Shown one piece after another: positions 47,837-58,247 of a DNA stretch of 64,000 bases. A program made the translations under genes and the position numbers. The DNA comes from Leclercia pneumoniae (GTDB taxonomy: Bacteria; Pseudomonadota; Gammaproteobacteria; Enterobacterales; Enterobacteriaceae): the NCBI RefSeq assembly GCF_017348915.1, contig NZ_CP071383.1, positions 3,534,001 through 3,598,000 of the forward strand. Reading direction: 5' to 3'. The stretch's first letter is position 1. Every line of letters begins with the position of its first letter. The notes beneath the pieces were generated by a model. It was not told the origin of the DNA. It searched no databases and was given only the letters and a program-made list of their open reading frames with translations.

Positions 47837-47960
47837 AAGGGAGAGGGGGCAAACCATCACCTCGCCTACGAGATGAGGGAGCAAACTATCCCCTCGCCTA
47901 CGAGATGAGGGAGCAAACTATCCCCTCGCCCCTTTGGGGAGAGGGTTAGGGTGAGGGGTA
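47812..47960. repeat. Palindromic repeat array with 32-bp tandem units
   Basis: The outer arms ACCCTCACCCCGACCCTCTC and its complementary-type end (GAGAGGGTTAGGGTGAGGGG) bracket two full 32-bp direct repeats (47849-47880 and 47881-47912, starting GCAAAC and ending GATGAGGGA) and an 18-bp partial third. The inner units contain small CCTCGCCTACGAGATGAGG stems. It is a member of the CCCTCTCCC/GGGAGAGGG family seen elsewhere in the window, here expanded. Confidence 0.8.
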
Positions 47961-47967
47961 AAGAAAC

Positions 47968-48687
47968 TTACTTCAGCGTCCCTACCAGCGCCTTCCTGCT
48001 CTCTTCCAGCGACACCACGCGTTTACAGACATCTTTGCCGAAGGCCTGGAAATCCGCTTCCTGGTTCTTCCACTCGTTCTGAATCGAAGTCTGTAATCCG
48101 CCCAGGCTACCCAGCACGCCCTGCAGCGGGTTACCGCCGCCTTTCAGCACGGCTTTTGCACCCATCTCGTTGATGCTGTCCTGCAAAATACCGCCCATCG
48201 CCTGGTTCACCAGCTGCTGGCCGTCGGCACGCACCTGGTCGATAGCTTTGTAGTGGAAGGTCAGGCCGTCGGGACGGCGTTCAATGATGCGGTTCATCTG
48301 CTCTTTCAACTGGGCATCCAGTTTGGTCAGGCGGGTACGCATGTTGCTGCTCTCCCCCACCTCTTTGGCGATGATCTTATCCAGTGCCACGCGGCCCTTT
48401 TCTACGCGGGTACGGGCGCCGTCGTCGATCCACGGCAGCGCGGAGCGCAGATCGGCCTGATAATCTTTCGCCTGCTCACGCTGGGCTGCGCTCAGGCTCG
48501 CTTGTTTGCCATTAAACATGACGCTGCCATCCGGGGTAATGACCAGATTGCCGTTCTCGCCTTTCACCTGCACGGTTTGCGGGCTCAGGATTACATCGTC
48601 ACGCGGCGTCACTTCACATTTATATTCCGCATGCGCCGTTAAGGCGGTTGCCATCAGTGCCGCTGCCAGCAGCGTTTTGCGCATCAT
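47968..48687 (-). CDS. yggN: DUF2884 family periplasmic protein YggN
   Basis: A 239-residue exported protein of unknown function. I start it at the ATG at 48685-48687, five bases after GGGAG. The signal peptide is MMRKTLLAAALMATALTAHA. ILSPQTVQVKGENGNLVITP and FHYKAIDQVRADGQQLVNQ match E. coli YggN. In E. coli ansB precedes it in the same chromosomal block. Confidence 0.92.
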   Translation of the reverse strand: MMRKTLLAAALMATALTAHAEYKCEVTPRDDVILSPQTVQVKGENGNLVITPDGSVMFNGKQASLSAAQREQAKDYQADLRSALPWIDDGARTRVEKGRVALDKIIAKEVGESSNMRTRLTKLDAQLKEQMNRIIERRPDGLTFHYKAIDQVRADGQQLVNQAMGGILQDSINEMGAKAVLKGGGNPLQGVLGSLGGLQTSIQNEWKNQEADFQAFGKDVCKRVVSLEESRKALVGTLK

Positions 48688-48739
48688 AAAAACTCCCTCA
48701 GACAAAATGGGCCAGCAAATGCTGGCCCCATATGTTTAA

Positions 48740-49066
48740 TTAGTCCCACCAGACGTCGAAAAGTTCGCTGATGCGTACCTCTTCGTATTTATGGTCTTCT
48801 AACCATTTACGGACGATAGCCTGATGTTCTTCCGTGCAACGGCCGATCTCTTGTTTGCAGATCAGACCTTCCCACGCCAGGTAGCCACTGCCATCAAAGG
48901 CCAGCTGGTTAGGTTCGATAACCTCTTCGATAAACGCATCAACGTCTTTATCGATCTGTTCTACGCTGGTGCCTTCCGGAAAACGCCATGCAACGGAAAA
49001 ACCTACTTCCTGGAATTCGTCGATGTGCATTTTCTTACGCAGACGACGGCTACGGTTCTTTGCCAT
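48740..49066 (-). CDS. yggL: DUF469 family protein YggL
   Basis: A 108-residue, acidic, cytosolic protein of unknown function (DUF469); E. coli YggL has been reported to associate with the 50S ribosome. It starts [18 protein letters not shown]. The ATG overlaps the trmB stop by one base (TAATG), so the two are coupled. The longer frame upstream lies within trmB and is rejected. Confidence 0.93.
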   Translation of the reverse strand: MAKNRSRRLRKKMHIDEFQEVGFSVAWRFPEGTSVEQIDKDVDAFIEEVIEPNQLAFDGSGYLAWEGLICKQEIGRCTEEHQAIVRKWLEDHKYEEVRISELFDVWWD

Positions 49067-49785
49067 TATTTCACCCTCTCGAACATTAAGTCCCATACGC
49101 CGTGACCAAGACGATGGCCACGCTGTTCAAATTTGGTTACCGGCCGGGAGTCCGGACGCGGCACGTAGTCGTTACTTTGCGACTGGTTTTTATACCCGTC
49201 GAGCCCCGACATGACTTCCAGCATATGTTCTGCATAGGCTTCCCAGTCGGTCGCCATATGGAAAACGCCACCCAGTTTAAGCTTACTCTTCACTAACTCA
49301 GCAAAGGGTGCCTGCACAATGCGACGTTTATTATGACGCGCCTTGTGCCATGGGTCAGGGAAAAAGAGCTGAACCATGTTAAGTGAGTTGTCAGGGATCA
49401 TTTTGTGCAGCACTTCTACCGCATCGTGGCACATCACACGCAGGTTTTCGACACCCTCTTCATGGGCCGTAGCCAGACATGCGCCCACGCCCGGGGAGTG
49501 CACTTCAATACCGAGGAAATTTTGTTCCGGGCGCGCTTTCGCCATCGTGACCAGCGAAGCGCCCATGCCAAAACCAATTTCCAGGGTGATGGGCGCGTCG
49601 CGGCCAAACAGTTCGACAAAATCGACAGGCTGCTCGCTGAACTCAACGCCCATCACCGGCCAGTAGTTGTCCAGCGCATGTTGCTGACCTTTGGTCAGGC
49701 GCCCCTGACGGCGGACGAAGCTGCGAATACGGCGCAGCGGGCGGCCGTTTTCATCAAATTCCGGTGAAATGACGTCGTTTTTCAT
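49066..49785 (-). CDS. trmB: tRNA (guanine46-N7)-methyltransferase TrmB
   Basis: SAM-dependent methyltransferase that makes m7G46 in tRNA. From the ATG at 49783-49785 ([14 protein letters not shown]) it is 239 residues, as in E. coli. The SAM motif [19 protein letters not shown] is near 68-86, and the tRNA-binding [16 protein letters not shown] near 141-156. It is divergent from mutY. Confidence 0.95.
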   Translation of the reverse strand: MKNDVISPEFDENGRPLRRIRSFVRRQGRLTKGQQHALDNYWPVMGVEFSEQPVDFVELFGRDAPITLEIGFGMGASLVTMAKARPEQNFLGIEVHSPGVGACLATAHEEGVENLRVMCHDAVEVLHKMIPDNSLNMVQLFFPDPWHKARHNKRRIVQAPFAELVKSKLKLGGVFHMATDWEAYAEHMLEVMSGLDGYKNQSQSNDYVPRPDSRPVTKFEQRGHRLGHGVWDLMFERVK

Positions 49786-49929
49786 AAAAGAGTAGTCTGC
49801 TTGTGAGTATGTTCGGGAAACGGGCATTATCCAAAGTTAAGGCATCTATGCAAGCATGGGAAAGATCCGGTTTACAGCCGATTGCCGCTGTGCTGCAATT
49901 CGCCCCCCTGATATCGCGAATCGAAGACC

Positions 49930-51281
<1,352 letters not shown>

Positions 51282-51283
51282 TG

Positions 51284-52412
<1,129 letters not shown>

Positions 52413-52422
52413 TCCACACTTT

Positions 52423-52462
52423 CCCCTCACCCTGCCCCGTCTCCCTGTGGCAGGGTGAGGGG
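52423..52462. repeat. Palindromic repeat after mltC
   Basis: CCCCTCACCCTGCC (52423-52436) pairs perfectly with GGCAGGGTGAGGGG (52449-52462). It is a relative of the CCCTCTCCC-type repeats and probably marks the mltC mRNA end. Confidence 0.7.
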
Positions 52463-52493
52463 AACGCCACAACGCCCTCCTGCCATACGAAAA

Positions 52494-52545
52494 TGTTATT
52501 TGCATCACAATCCAAACTGCAAATTAATGAGGATTGCATTTTTTT
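52494..52545. promoter_or_regulatory. CRP/CytR control region of nupG
   Basis: A CRP-like site TGTTA-N6-TCACA (52494-52509; nine of ten bases) is followed by three TGCAA/TTGCA elements (ATTTGCAT, CTGCAAAT, ATTGCATT) of the CytR half-site type. E. coli nupG is controlled by CRP and CytR. The array lies 110-160 bp before the nupG start. Confidence 0.65.
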
Positions 52546-52654
52546 GCGGGAGGTAACAAAACATCAGGCCGTCCACTGATAGAATTGCACCAAATAGCCC
52601 CCCCTGAATGTTTACACACTAACAATTAGCCCGCTCACTTGTGAGGAAAGCAAC

Positions 52655-53914
52655 ATGAACCTTAAGCTGCAGCTTAAAATTTTGTCATTTCTGCAGTTCT
52701 GCCTGTGGGGGAGCTGGCTAACCACGCTCGGCTCCTACATGTTTGTCACGCTGAAATTTGATGGCGCATCCATCGGGGCGGTATACAGCTCGCTCGGTAT
52801 CGCGGCGGTGTTTATGCCGACGTTGCTGGGGATTGTGGCGGATAAGTGGATCAGTGCGAAGTGGTTGTACGCACTCTGTCACCTTGTAGGCGCAGCAACG
52901 CTATTTATGGCGGCCGGGGTGACCACGCCTGGGGCGATGTTTGCGGTCATTCTGCTTAACTCGCTGGCCTATATGCCAACGCTTGGGCTGATCAACTCGA
53001 TCTCCTACTATCGCCTGAAAACGGCAGGTATGGATATCGTGACCGACTTCCCGCCAATCCGTATCTGGGGCACCATCGGCTTTATCATGGCGATGTGGGC
53101 GGTGAGCTTCTCTGGGTTCGAACTGAGCCATATGCAGCTCTATATCGGCGCGGCGCTCTCCGTACTGCTGGTGCTGTTCACCCTGACGCTGCCGCATATC
53201 CCGGTTTCCAACCAGCAGAAAAACCAGAGCTGGAGCAGCATGCTCGGTCTGGATGCGTTTGCGCTGTTCAAAAATAAACGCATGGCGATCTTCTTTATCT
53301 TCTCGATGCTGCTGGGCGCTGAACTGCAAATCACCAACATGTTCGGCAATACGTTCCTGCACAGCTTTGATAACGATCCGCTCTTCTCGGGTAGCTTTAT
53401 CGTTGAACACGCGTCGGTAATGATGTCGATTTCGCAGATCTCCGAGACGCTGTTTATCCTGACTATCCCGTTCTTCCTGAGCCGCTATGGCATCAAGAAC
53501 GTGATGCTGATCAGTATCGCCGCGTGGATGCTGCGCTTTGGTCTGTTCGCTTACGGTGACCCGTCTGCCTTCGGCACCGTGCTGCTGGTGCTGTCGATGA
53601 TTGTCTACGGCTGCGCCTTCGACTTCTTCAACATCTCGGGTTCCGTGTTTGTCGAGAAAGAGGTTCGCCCTGAAATTCGCGCCAGTGCGCAGGGGATGTT
53701 CCTGATGATGACCAACGGCTTCGGCTGTATTCTCGGTGGGATTGTGAGCGGTAAGGTTGTGGAGATGTATACCACTAACGGCATTACCGACTGGCAGCCG
53801 GTATGGCTAATCTTCGCCGGTTACTCCGTGGTGCTGTTCTTTGCCTTCATGGCTCTGTTCAAATACAAACATGTTCGTACTGCGGATGGCGTTCAGCCCA
53901 TCGCACACTCGTAA
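52655..53914 (+). CDS. nupG: Nucleoside:proton symporter NupG
   Basis: Inner-membrane permease of the nucleoside:H+ symporter family within the MFS, with broad nucleoside specificity. The 419 residues are near the E. coli length of 418. It starts MNLKLQLKILSFLQFCLWGS, and TDFPPIRIWGTIGFIMAMW near 129-147 is conserved. A GAGGAAAG site precedes the ATG. It converges on speC across a palindrome. Confidence 0.97.
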   Translation: MNLKLQLKILSFLQFCLWGSWLTTLGSYMFVTLKFDGASIGAVYSSLGIAAVFMPTLLGIVADKWISAKWLYALCHLVGAATLFMAAGVTTPGAMFAVILLNSLAYMPTLGLINSISYYRLKTAGMDIVTDFPPIRIWGTIGFIMAMWAVSFSGFELSHMQLYIGAALSVLLVLFTLTLPHIPVSNQQKNQSWSSMLGLDAFALFKNKRMAIFFIFSMLLGAELQITNMFGNTFLHSFDNDPLFSGSFIVEHASVMMSISQISETLFILTIPFFLSRYGIKNVMLISIAAWMLRFGLFAYGDPSAFGTVLLVLSMIVYGCAFDFFNISGSVFVEKEVRPEIRASAQGMFLMMTNGFGCILGGIVSGKVVEMYTTNGITDWQPVWLIFAGYSVVLFFAFMALFKYKHVRTADGVQPIAHS

Positions 53915-53920
53915 GATGTT

Positions 53921-53944
53921 GCCCCTCTCCCGCGGGAGAGGGGC
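53921..53944. terminator. Perfect 24-bp palindrome between convergent nupG and speC
   Basis: GCCCCTCTCCCG and its exact complement adjoin with no loop. It belongs to the CCCTCTCCC family and sits between two convergent stops (nupG 53914, speC 53951), so it can end transcripts from both sides. A T run is missing, so efficiency is uncertain. Confidence 0.6.
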
Positions 53945-53950
53945 TGTGCA

Positions 53951-56086
53951 TCACTTCAGCACATAGCCGTACAACCGCTTAATTCCGTCCGCATCCTTTT
54001 CGCTGTAGACTCCCTGTAGCTCCGGTGAGAAGCCGGGCAGAAGATTAACCCCCTCTTCCAGCGCCAGGAAGTAACGCTGTACCGCCCCGCCCCACACTTC
54101 GCCAGGCACAACGCACAGCACGCCCGGTGGATAAGGCAACGCCCCTTCAGCAGCGATACGCCCTTCCGCTTCGCTAATACGCACCAGCTTCACGTCGCCG
54201 CGGATAAACCCCTGGTTAGCATCCTGCGGGTTCATCGCCACCGGCGGCAGGCTCTCCTGTCGGAACATCGCTTTTTGCAAATCTTTCACATCAAAGCTGA
54301 CGTACAGATCGTGCATCTCCTGGCATAGCTGACGCAGGGTGTAGTCGCGGTAGCGCACCGGATACTTCTGCCAGATGGTGGGCAGCACATCCGCCAGCGG
54401 CGTATCGTCTTCAATGTGCTGTTCAAACTGGCCGAGCATTGCCACCAGCTGCGCCATCTTATCTGCACTCTCCGCCGGGGTGAGCAGGAAGAGGATTGAG
54501 TTGAGGTCGCATTTCTCCGGCACAATCCCGTTTTCACGCAGATAGTGCGCCAGAATAGTCGCCGGAATACCGAAGTCGGTGTACTCCCCGGTTTGCGCGT
54601 CGATGCCGGGGGTGGTCAGCAGTAGCTTGCAGGGATCGACAAAATATTGCTCACTGGCGTAGCCCTCAAAGCCATGCCATTTTGCTCCCGGCTCAAAGCT
54701 AAAGAAGCGCAGTTCACTGGCAATCGCGTGGGTGGGATGGTCCTGCCAGGGTCGCCCGCCTACCTCCGGCGGAATAAACGGACGTATCATTTTGCAGTTA
54801 GCGATAATCGCTTTACGCGCTTCAATACCCAGCGCGACGCACTCAGCCCAGAGACGGCGTCCGCTCTCCCCTTCGTGCATTTTGGCGTTCACATCCAGCG
54901 CGGCAAACAGCGGATAGAACGGGCTGGTAGAGGCATGCAGCATAAAGGCATTATTCAGGCGCTTATGCGGGCAGAAGCGTGCCTGGCCGCGAATGTGGTT
55001 ATCTTTTTTGTGAATTTGCGAGGTTTGCGAGAACCCGGCCTGCTGTTTGTGCACCGACTGGGTGACAAAAATACCTGGATCGTTCTCGTTCAGTTCCAGT
55101 AACAGCGGTGAGCTGTCAGCCATCATCGGGATAAACTGCTCATAACCGACCCATGCCGAGTCAAACAGGATGTAGTCACAGAGGTGACCAATTTTGTCGA
55201 TGACCTGACGAGCATTGTAGATGGTGCCATCGTAGGTGCCGAGCTGGATCACCGCCAGGCGGAACGGACGTGCATCGTTCGCCTTCGCGGGTGCCACCTC
55301 GCGAATCAATTTTCGCAGATAGTCATCGTTAAAGCAGTGTTCATCAATCCCGCCGATAAAGCCAAACGGGTTTCGCGCCGCCTCCAGATAGACCGGCGTC
55401 GCACCGGCCTGAATCAGCGCTCCATGATGGTTTGATTTATGGTTGTTGCGGTCAAACAGCACCAGGTCGCCACGGGTGAGCAGCGCATTGGTCACCACTT
55501 TGTTAGCGGCAGAGGTGCCGTTCAGCACGAAGTAGGTTTTGTCGGCGTTAAAGACCTTTGCCGCGAATTTCTGCGCATGCTTGGCCGAGCCTTCGTGGAT
55601 CAGCAGATCGCCCAGTTTGACGTCGGCGTTGCACATATCGGCGCGAAAGAGATTCTCGCCAAAAAAGTCGAAGAACTGACGCCCGGCCGGGTGCTTTTTA
55701 AAGAAGGCACCGTGCTGATGGCCAGGGCAGGCAAAGGTGCTGTTCTCCATGGCAACGTACTGGGTCAGGGTGTCAAAAAATGGCGGCAGCAGCGTCTCTT
55801 CGTAGTGGCAGGCGGCGTTTTCGAGCTCCAGCCACTCCTGCGCTTTACCCGCGATGACGGCGGCAACCCCGGCAGGCGCATCCAGCGGCTCTTGCGAGAA
55901 CATAAATACAGGTAGCTGGAACCCCGTGCGTTTCAGTAAGGCCAGGATACCGCTGTGACTATCAGCGAGGGTAATGACGACTGCCGCCACATCCGTAAAA
56001 TCGGTGTTATCCAGCGTCACCACTTCCCGGTGCGTGGACAAGGCGGAAACCAGCTCGCGGCTGACGGCAATTTTCATTGTTTTCAT
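53951..56086 (-). CDS. speC: Constitutive ornithine decarboxylase SpeC
   Basis: PLP-dependent fold-I decarboxylase that makes putrescine from ornithine. The 711-residue length equals E. coli SpeC. The N-terminal wing is response-regulator-like. FACPGHQHGAFFKKHPAG near 118-135 and the PLP lysine in TQSVHKQQAGFSQTS near 351-365 are clear. It is assigned speC rather than the inducible speF by its nupG/yqgA neighbours. The leader upstream carries strong hairpins. Confidence 0.95.
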   Translation of the reverse strand: MKTMKIAVSRELVSALSTHREVVTLDNTDFTDVAAVVITLADSHSGILALLKRTGFQLPVFMFSQEPLDAPAGVAAVIAGKAQEWLELENAACHYEETLLPPFFDTLTQYVAMENSTFACPGHQHGAFFKKHPAGRQFFDFFGENLFRADMCNADVKLGDLLIHEGSAKHAQKFAAKVFNADKTYFVLNGTSAANKVVTNALLTRGDLVLFDRNNHKSNHHGALIQAGATPVYLEAARNPFGFIGGIDEHCFNDDYLRKLIREVAPAKANDARPFRLAVIQLGTYDGTIYNARQVIDKIGHLCDYILFDSAWVGYEQFIPMMADSSPLLLELNENDPGIFVTQSVHKQQAGFSQTSQIHKKDNHIRGQARFCPHKRLNNAFMLHASTSPFYPLFAALDVNAKMHEGESGRRLWAECVALGIEARKAIIANCKMIRPFIPPEVGGRPWQDHPTHAIASELRFFSFEPGAKWHGFEGYASEQYFVDPCKLLLTTPGIDAQTGEYTDFGIPATILAHYLRENGIVPEKCDLNSILFLLTPAESADKMAQLVAMLGQFEQHIEDDTPLADVLPTIWQKYPVRYRDYTLRQLCQEMHDLYVSFDVKDLQKAMFRQESLPPVAMNPQDANQGFIRGDVKLVRISEAEGRIAAEGALPYPPGVLCVVPGEVWGGAVQRYFLALEEGVNLLPGFSPELQGVYSEKDADGIKRLYGYVLK

Positions 56087-56485
56087 AAGCGCAAATACCC
56101 GTTAAAGGCGAGAAAAAGCCCCGGACAGGGTGACAACCCTGCCCAACGAATGTGTCTGACCGGAGTTCAGCTCCGACCGCCAGACATCAGTAAAAGCAGA
56201 GCATGTCTGATTTTACTGCTGTCCTGCAGCGAGCGTGCGATACCCTCACCGCATGGTGAGGATAGAGGAGAAAGCGGAGATACGGCCAGCCATTCGCAAA
56301 GCGACATACAACATATTCATAGGCGGCCCCGTATCCTGAAGGAGAAAATTCGCGCAATAATGTCACCTTTCGCCAGGGGGCGCAAGGAAGAATCCTTATG
56401 CAGAAAAGCGGCTAAGAATTGGCGATTACTCTCTGAAAAGAGTAATAATAATGCAATATCAATGAGTAATTAACAGGAGTCCATT
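56087..56485 (-). promoter_or_regulatory. speC leader region with stacked hairpins
   Basis: This 399-bp gap between divergent speC and yqgA has no gene I can support. Reading into speC, a stem GTCTG ... CGGAG/CTCCG ... CAGAC (56154-56185) is followed by a second stem CAGGGT/ACCCTG (56126-56141) and then GGGGCTTTTT, 25 bp before the speC ATG. The order resembles an attenuator, though the T run is separated from the stem. The yqgA promoter and AGGAG (56475-56479) lie at the far end. Confidence 0.4.
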
Positions 56486-57196
56486 TTGGTTATCGGCCCC
56501 TTTATCAATGCAAGTGCCGTGCTGCTGGGCGGCGTGCTTGGCGCGGTTTTAAGCCAGCGTTTACCTGAGCGTATTCGCTCCTCCATGCCGTCGATTTTTG
56601 GTCTGGCCTCGCTGGGTATCGGCATTCTGCTGGTCATCAAGTGCGCCAACCTGCCGGTGATGGTGCTGGCGACCCTGCTCGGTGCGTTGATCGGCGAATT
56701 TTGCTATCTGGAAAAAGGTATTAATGGCGCTGTCGGCAAAGCCAAAAATCTGATCTCGCGCGGCAAGAACGCTGCTGGCGCGCACGATTCATTTATTCAG
56801 AGCTATGTGGCAATCATTATTCTCTTCTGCGCCAGCGGCACCGGTATTTTTGGCTCGATGCAGGAGGGGATGACCGGCGACCCGAGCATTCTTATCGCTA
56901 AGGCATTTCTCGATTTCTTCACCGCCACCATCTTTGCCACCACGCTGGGTATCGCCGTGGCGGCGATTAGCGTGCCGATGTTGCTGATTCAGCTTGCTTT
57001 GGCGACCTGTGCCACACTCATATTGCCGCTCACCACTCCCGCGATGATGGCCGATTTTACTGCCGTGGGTGGCCTGCTGCTGCTGGCAACCGGGTTGCGG
57101 ATTTGCGGCATTAAGATGTTCGCCGTGGTGAATATGCTTCCCGCGTTGATCATCGCTATGCCGCTCTCGGCCCTGTGGACGGCCTTTTTTGCCTGA
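56486..57196 (+). CDS. yqgA: DUF554 family membrane protein YqgA
   Basis: A 236-residue inner-membrane protein with about six hydrophobic segments, family DUF554, function unknown. It starts at TTG (56486), six bases after AGGAG. This gives the same N-terminus (MVIGPFINASAVLLGGVLGA) as E. coli YqgA. It lies just before the tRNA-Phe gene, the conserved context in enterobacteria. Confidence 0.9.
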   Translation: MVIGPFINASAVLLGGVLGAVLSQRLPERIRSSMPSIFGLASLGIGILLVIKCANLPVMVLATLLGALIGEFCYLEKGINGAVGKAKNLISRGKNAAGAHDSFIQSYVAIIILFCASGTGIFGSMQEGMTGDPSILIAKAFLDFFTATIFATTLGIAVAAISVPMLLIQLALATCATLILPLTTPAMMADFTAVGGLLLLATGLRICGIKMFAVVNMLPALIIAMPLSALWTAFFA

Positions 57197-57252
57197 GTTC
57201 GCAGCAATCTGGCGAGAGAGTGTGCAGTCTGTAGCGAAAACAACAAATTTCG

Positions 57253-57281
57253 TTGACGAGAATGGGCGGATCGGGTTTAAT
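57253..57281 (+). promoter_or_regulatory. tRNA-Phe promoter
   Basis: TTGACG (57253-57258), a 17-bp spacer and TTTAAT (57276-57281) form a strong sigma-70 promoter. The G+C-rich discriminator GCGGCCC right after the -10 box is typical of stringently controlled stable-RNA genes. Confidence 0.8.
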
Positions 57282-57291
57282 GCGGCCCGTT

Positions 57292-57367
57292 GCCCGGATA
57301 GCTCAGTCGGTAGAGCAGGGGATTGAAAATCCCCGTGTCCTTGGTTCGATTCCGAGTCCGGGCACCA
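57292..57367 (+). tRNA. pheV: tRNA-Phe (anticodon GAA)
   Basis: A 76-nt tRNA with the acceptor stem GCCCGGA/TCCGGGC, D-arm GCTCAGTCGGTAGAGC, anticodon loop TTGAAAA with GAA at 57325-57327, T-arm GGTTCGATTCC and an encoded CCA. Its place after yqgA matches E. coli pheV, a favourite integration site for genomic islands. No integrase gene is found next to it here. Confidence 0.97.
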
Positions 57368-57378
57368 CTATTTAGAAG

Positions 57379-57401
57379 AACCCGCCTATGGCGGGTTTTT
57401 T
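57379..57401 (+). terminator. Terminator of tRNA-Phe
   Basis: Stem AACCCGCC/GGCGGGTT with loop TAT is followed by a T run. It lies 12 bp after the tRNA 3' end. Confidence 0.88.
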
Positions 57402-57534
57402 GCTTTCTGGAGCCGGACTCTCCATCGAACTTCGTTCGATTATTCGCTGCAAACACTTAAATCATTCAACCTGCAAATCGGTGATGCTGCCAACTTACTG
57501 ATTTAGTGTATGATGGTGTTTTTGAGGTGCTCCA

Positions 57535-57810
57535 GTGGCTTCTGTTTCTATCAGCTGTCCCTCCTGTTCAGCTACTGACGGGGTGGTGCGTAACGGCAAA
57601 AGCACCGCCGGACATCAGCGCTATCTCTGCTCTCACTGCCGTAAAACATGGCAACTGCAGTTCACTTACACCGCTTCTCAACCCGGTACGCACCAGAAAA
57701 TCATTGATATGGCCATGAATGGCGTTGGATGCCGGGCAACCGCCCGCATTATGGGCGTTGGCCTCAACACGATTTTACGTCACTTAAAAAACTCAGGCCG
57801 CAGTCGGTAA
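57535..57810 (+). CDS. insA: IS1 regulator protein InsA
   Basis: The 91-residue InsA with GTG start, identical in protein sequence to the other copy in this window. The N-terminal Cys pairs ([19 protein letters not shown]) and the [12 protein letters not shown] helix-turn-helix region are intact. The A6C slippage run is at 57786-57792. Confidence 0.94.
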
Positions 57811-58232
57811 CCTCGCGCATACAGCCGGGCAGTGACGTCATCGTCTGCGCGGAAATGGACGAACAGTGGGGCTATGTCGGGGCTAAATCGCTCCAGCGCT
57901 GGCTGTTTTACGCGTATGACAGGCTCCGGAAGACGGTTGTTGCGCACGTATTCGGTGAACGCACTATGGCGACGCTGGGGCGTCTTATGAGCCTGCTGTC
58001 ACCCTTTGACGTGGTGATATGGATGACGGATGGCTGGCCGCTGTATGAATCCCGCCTGAAGGGAAAGCTGCACGTAATCAGCAAGCGATATACGCAGCGA
58101 ATTGAGCGGCATAACCTGAATCTGAGGCAGCACCTGGCACGGCTGGGACGGAAGTCGCTGTCGTTCTCAAAATCGGTGGAGCTGCATGACAAAGTCATCG
58201 GGCATTATCTGAACATAAAACACTATCAATAA
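57729..58232 (+). CDS. insB: IS1 transposase InsB
   Basis: The 167-residue InsB frame, expressed as InsAB' by -1 frameshifting at the A6C run. It is intact and ends in YLNIKHYQ. The protein is identical to the copy at 8.1 kb, which points to a recent common origin of the two elements. Confidence 0.95.
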
Positions 58233-58247
58233 GTTGGAGTCATTACC

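Larger units (their letters stand above)
57480..58247 (+). mobile_element. Insertion sequence IS1 (768 bp) at the 5' end of the autotransporter gene
   Basis: Second complete IS1, 768 bp, with GGTGATGCTGCCAAC at its left end and the complement of GGTAATGACTCCAAC at its right end. Its proteins are identical to those of the copy at 8.1-8.9 kb, and it is in the opposite orientation. The 9-bp flanks (CTGCAAATC and GCGATCTCG) do not match. The start and signal peptide of the neighbouring autotransporter are missing at this point, which suggests an adjacent deletion. Confidence 0.97.

Noticed and set aside
47849..47930. Tandem 32-bp repeats resembling a small CRISPR array
   Set aside because: The units adjoin directly without spacers, lie inside a REP-like palindrome and have no cas genes nearby.
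56155..56308. A 48-codon minus-strand frame in the speC leader that could be a leader peptide
   Set aside because: No Shine-Dalgarno sequence precedes its ATG and I know no similar peptide; only the hairpins are reported.
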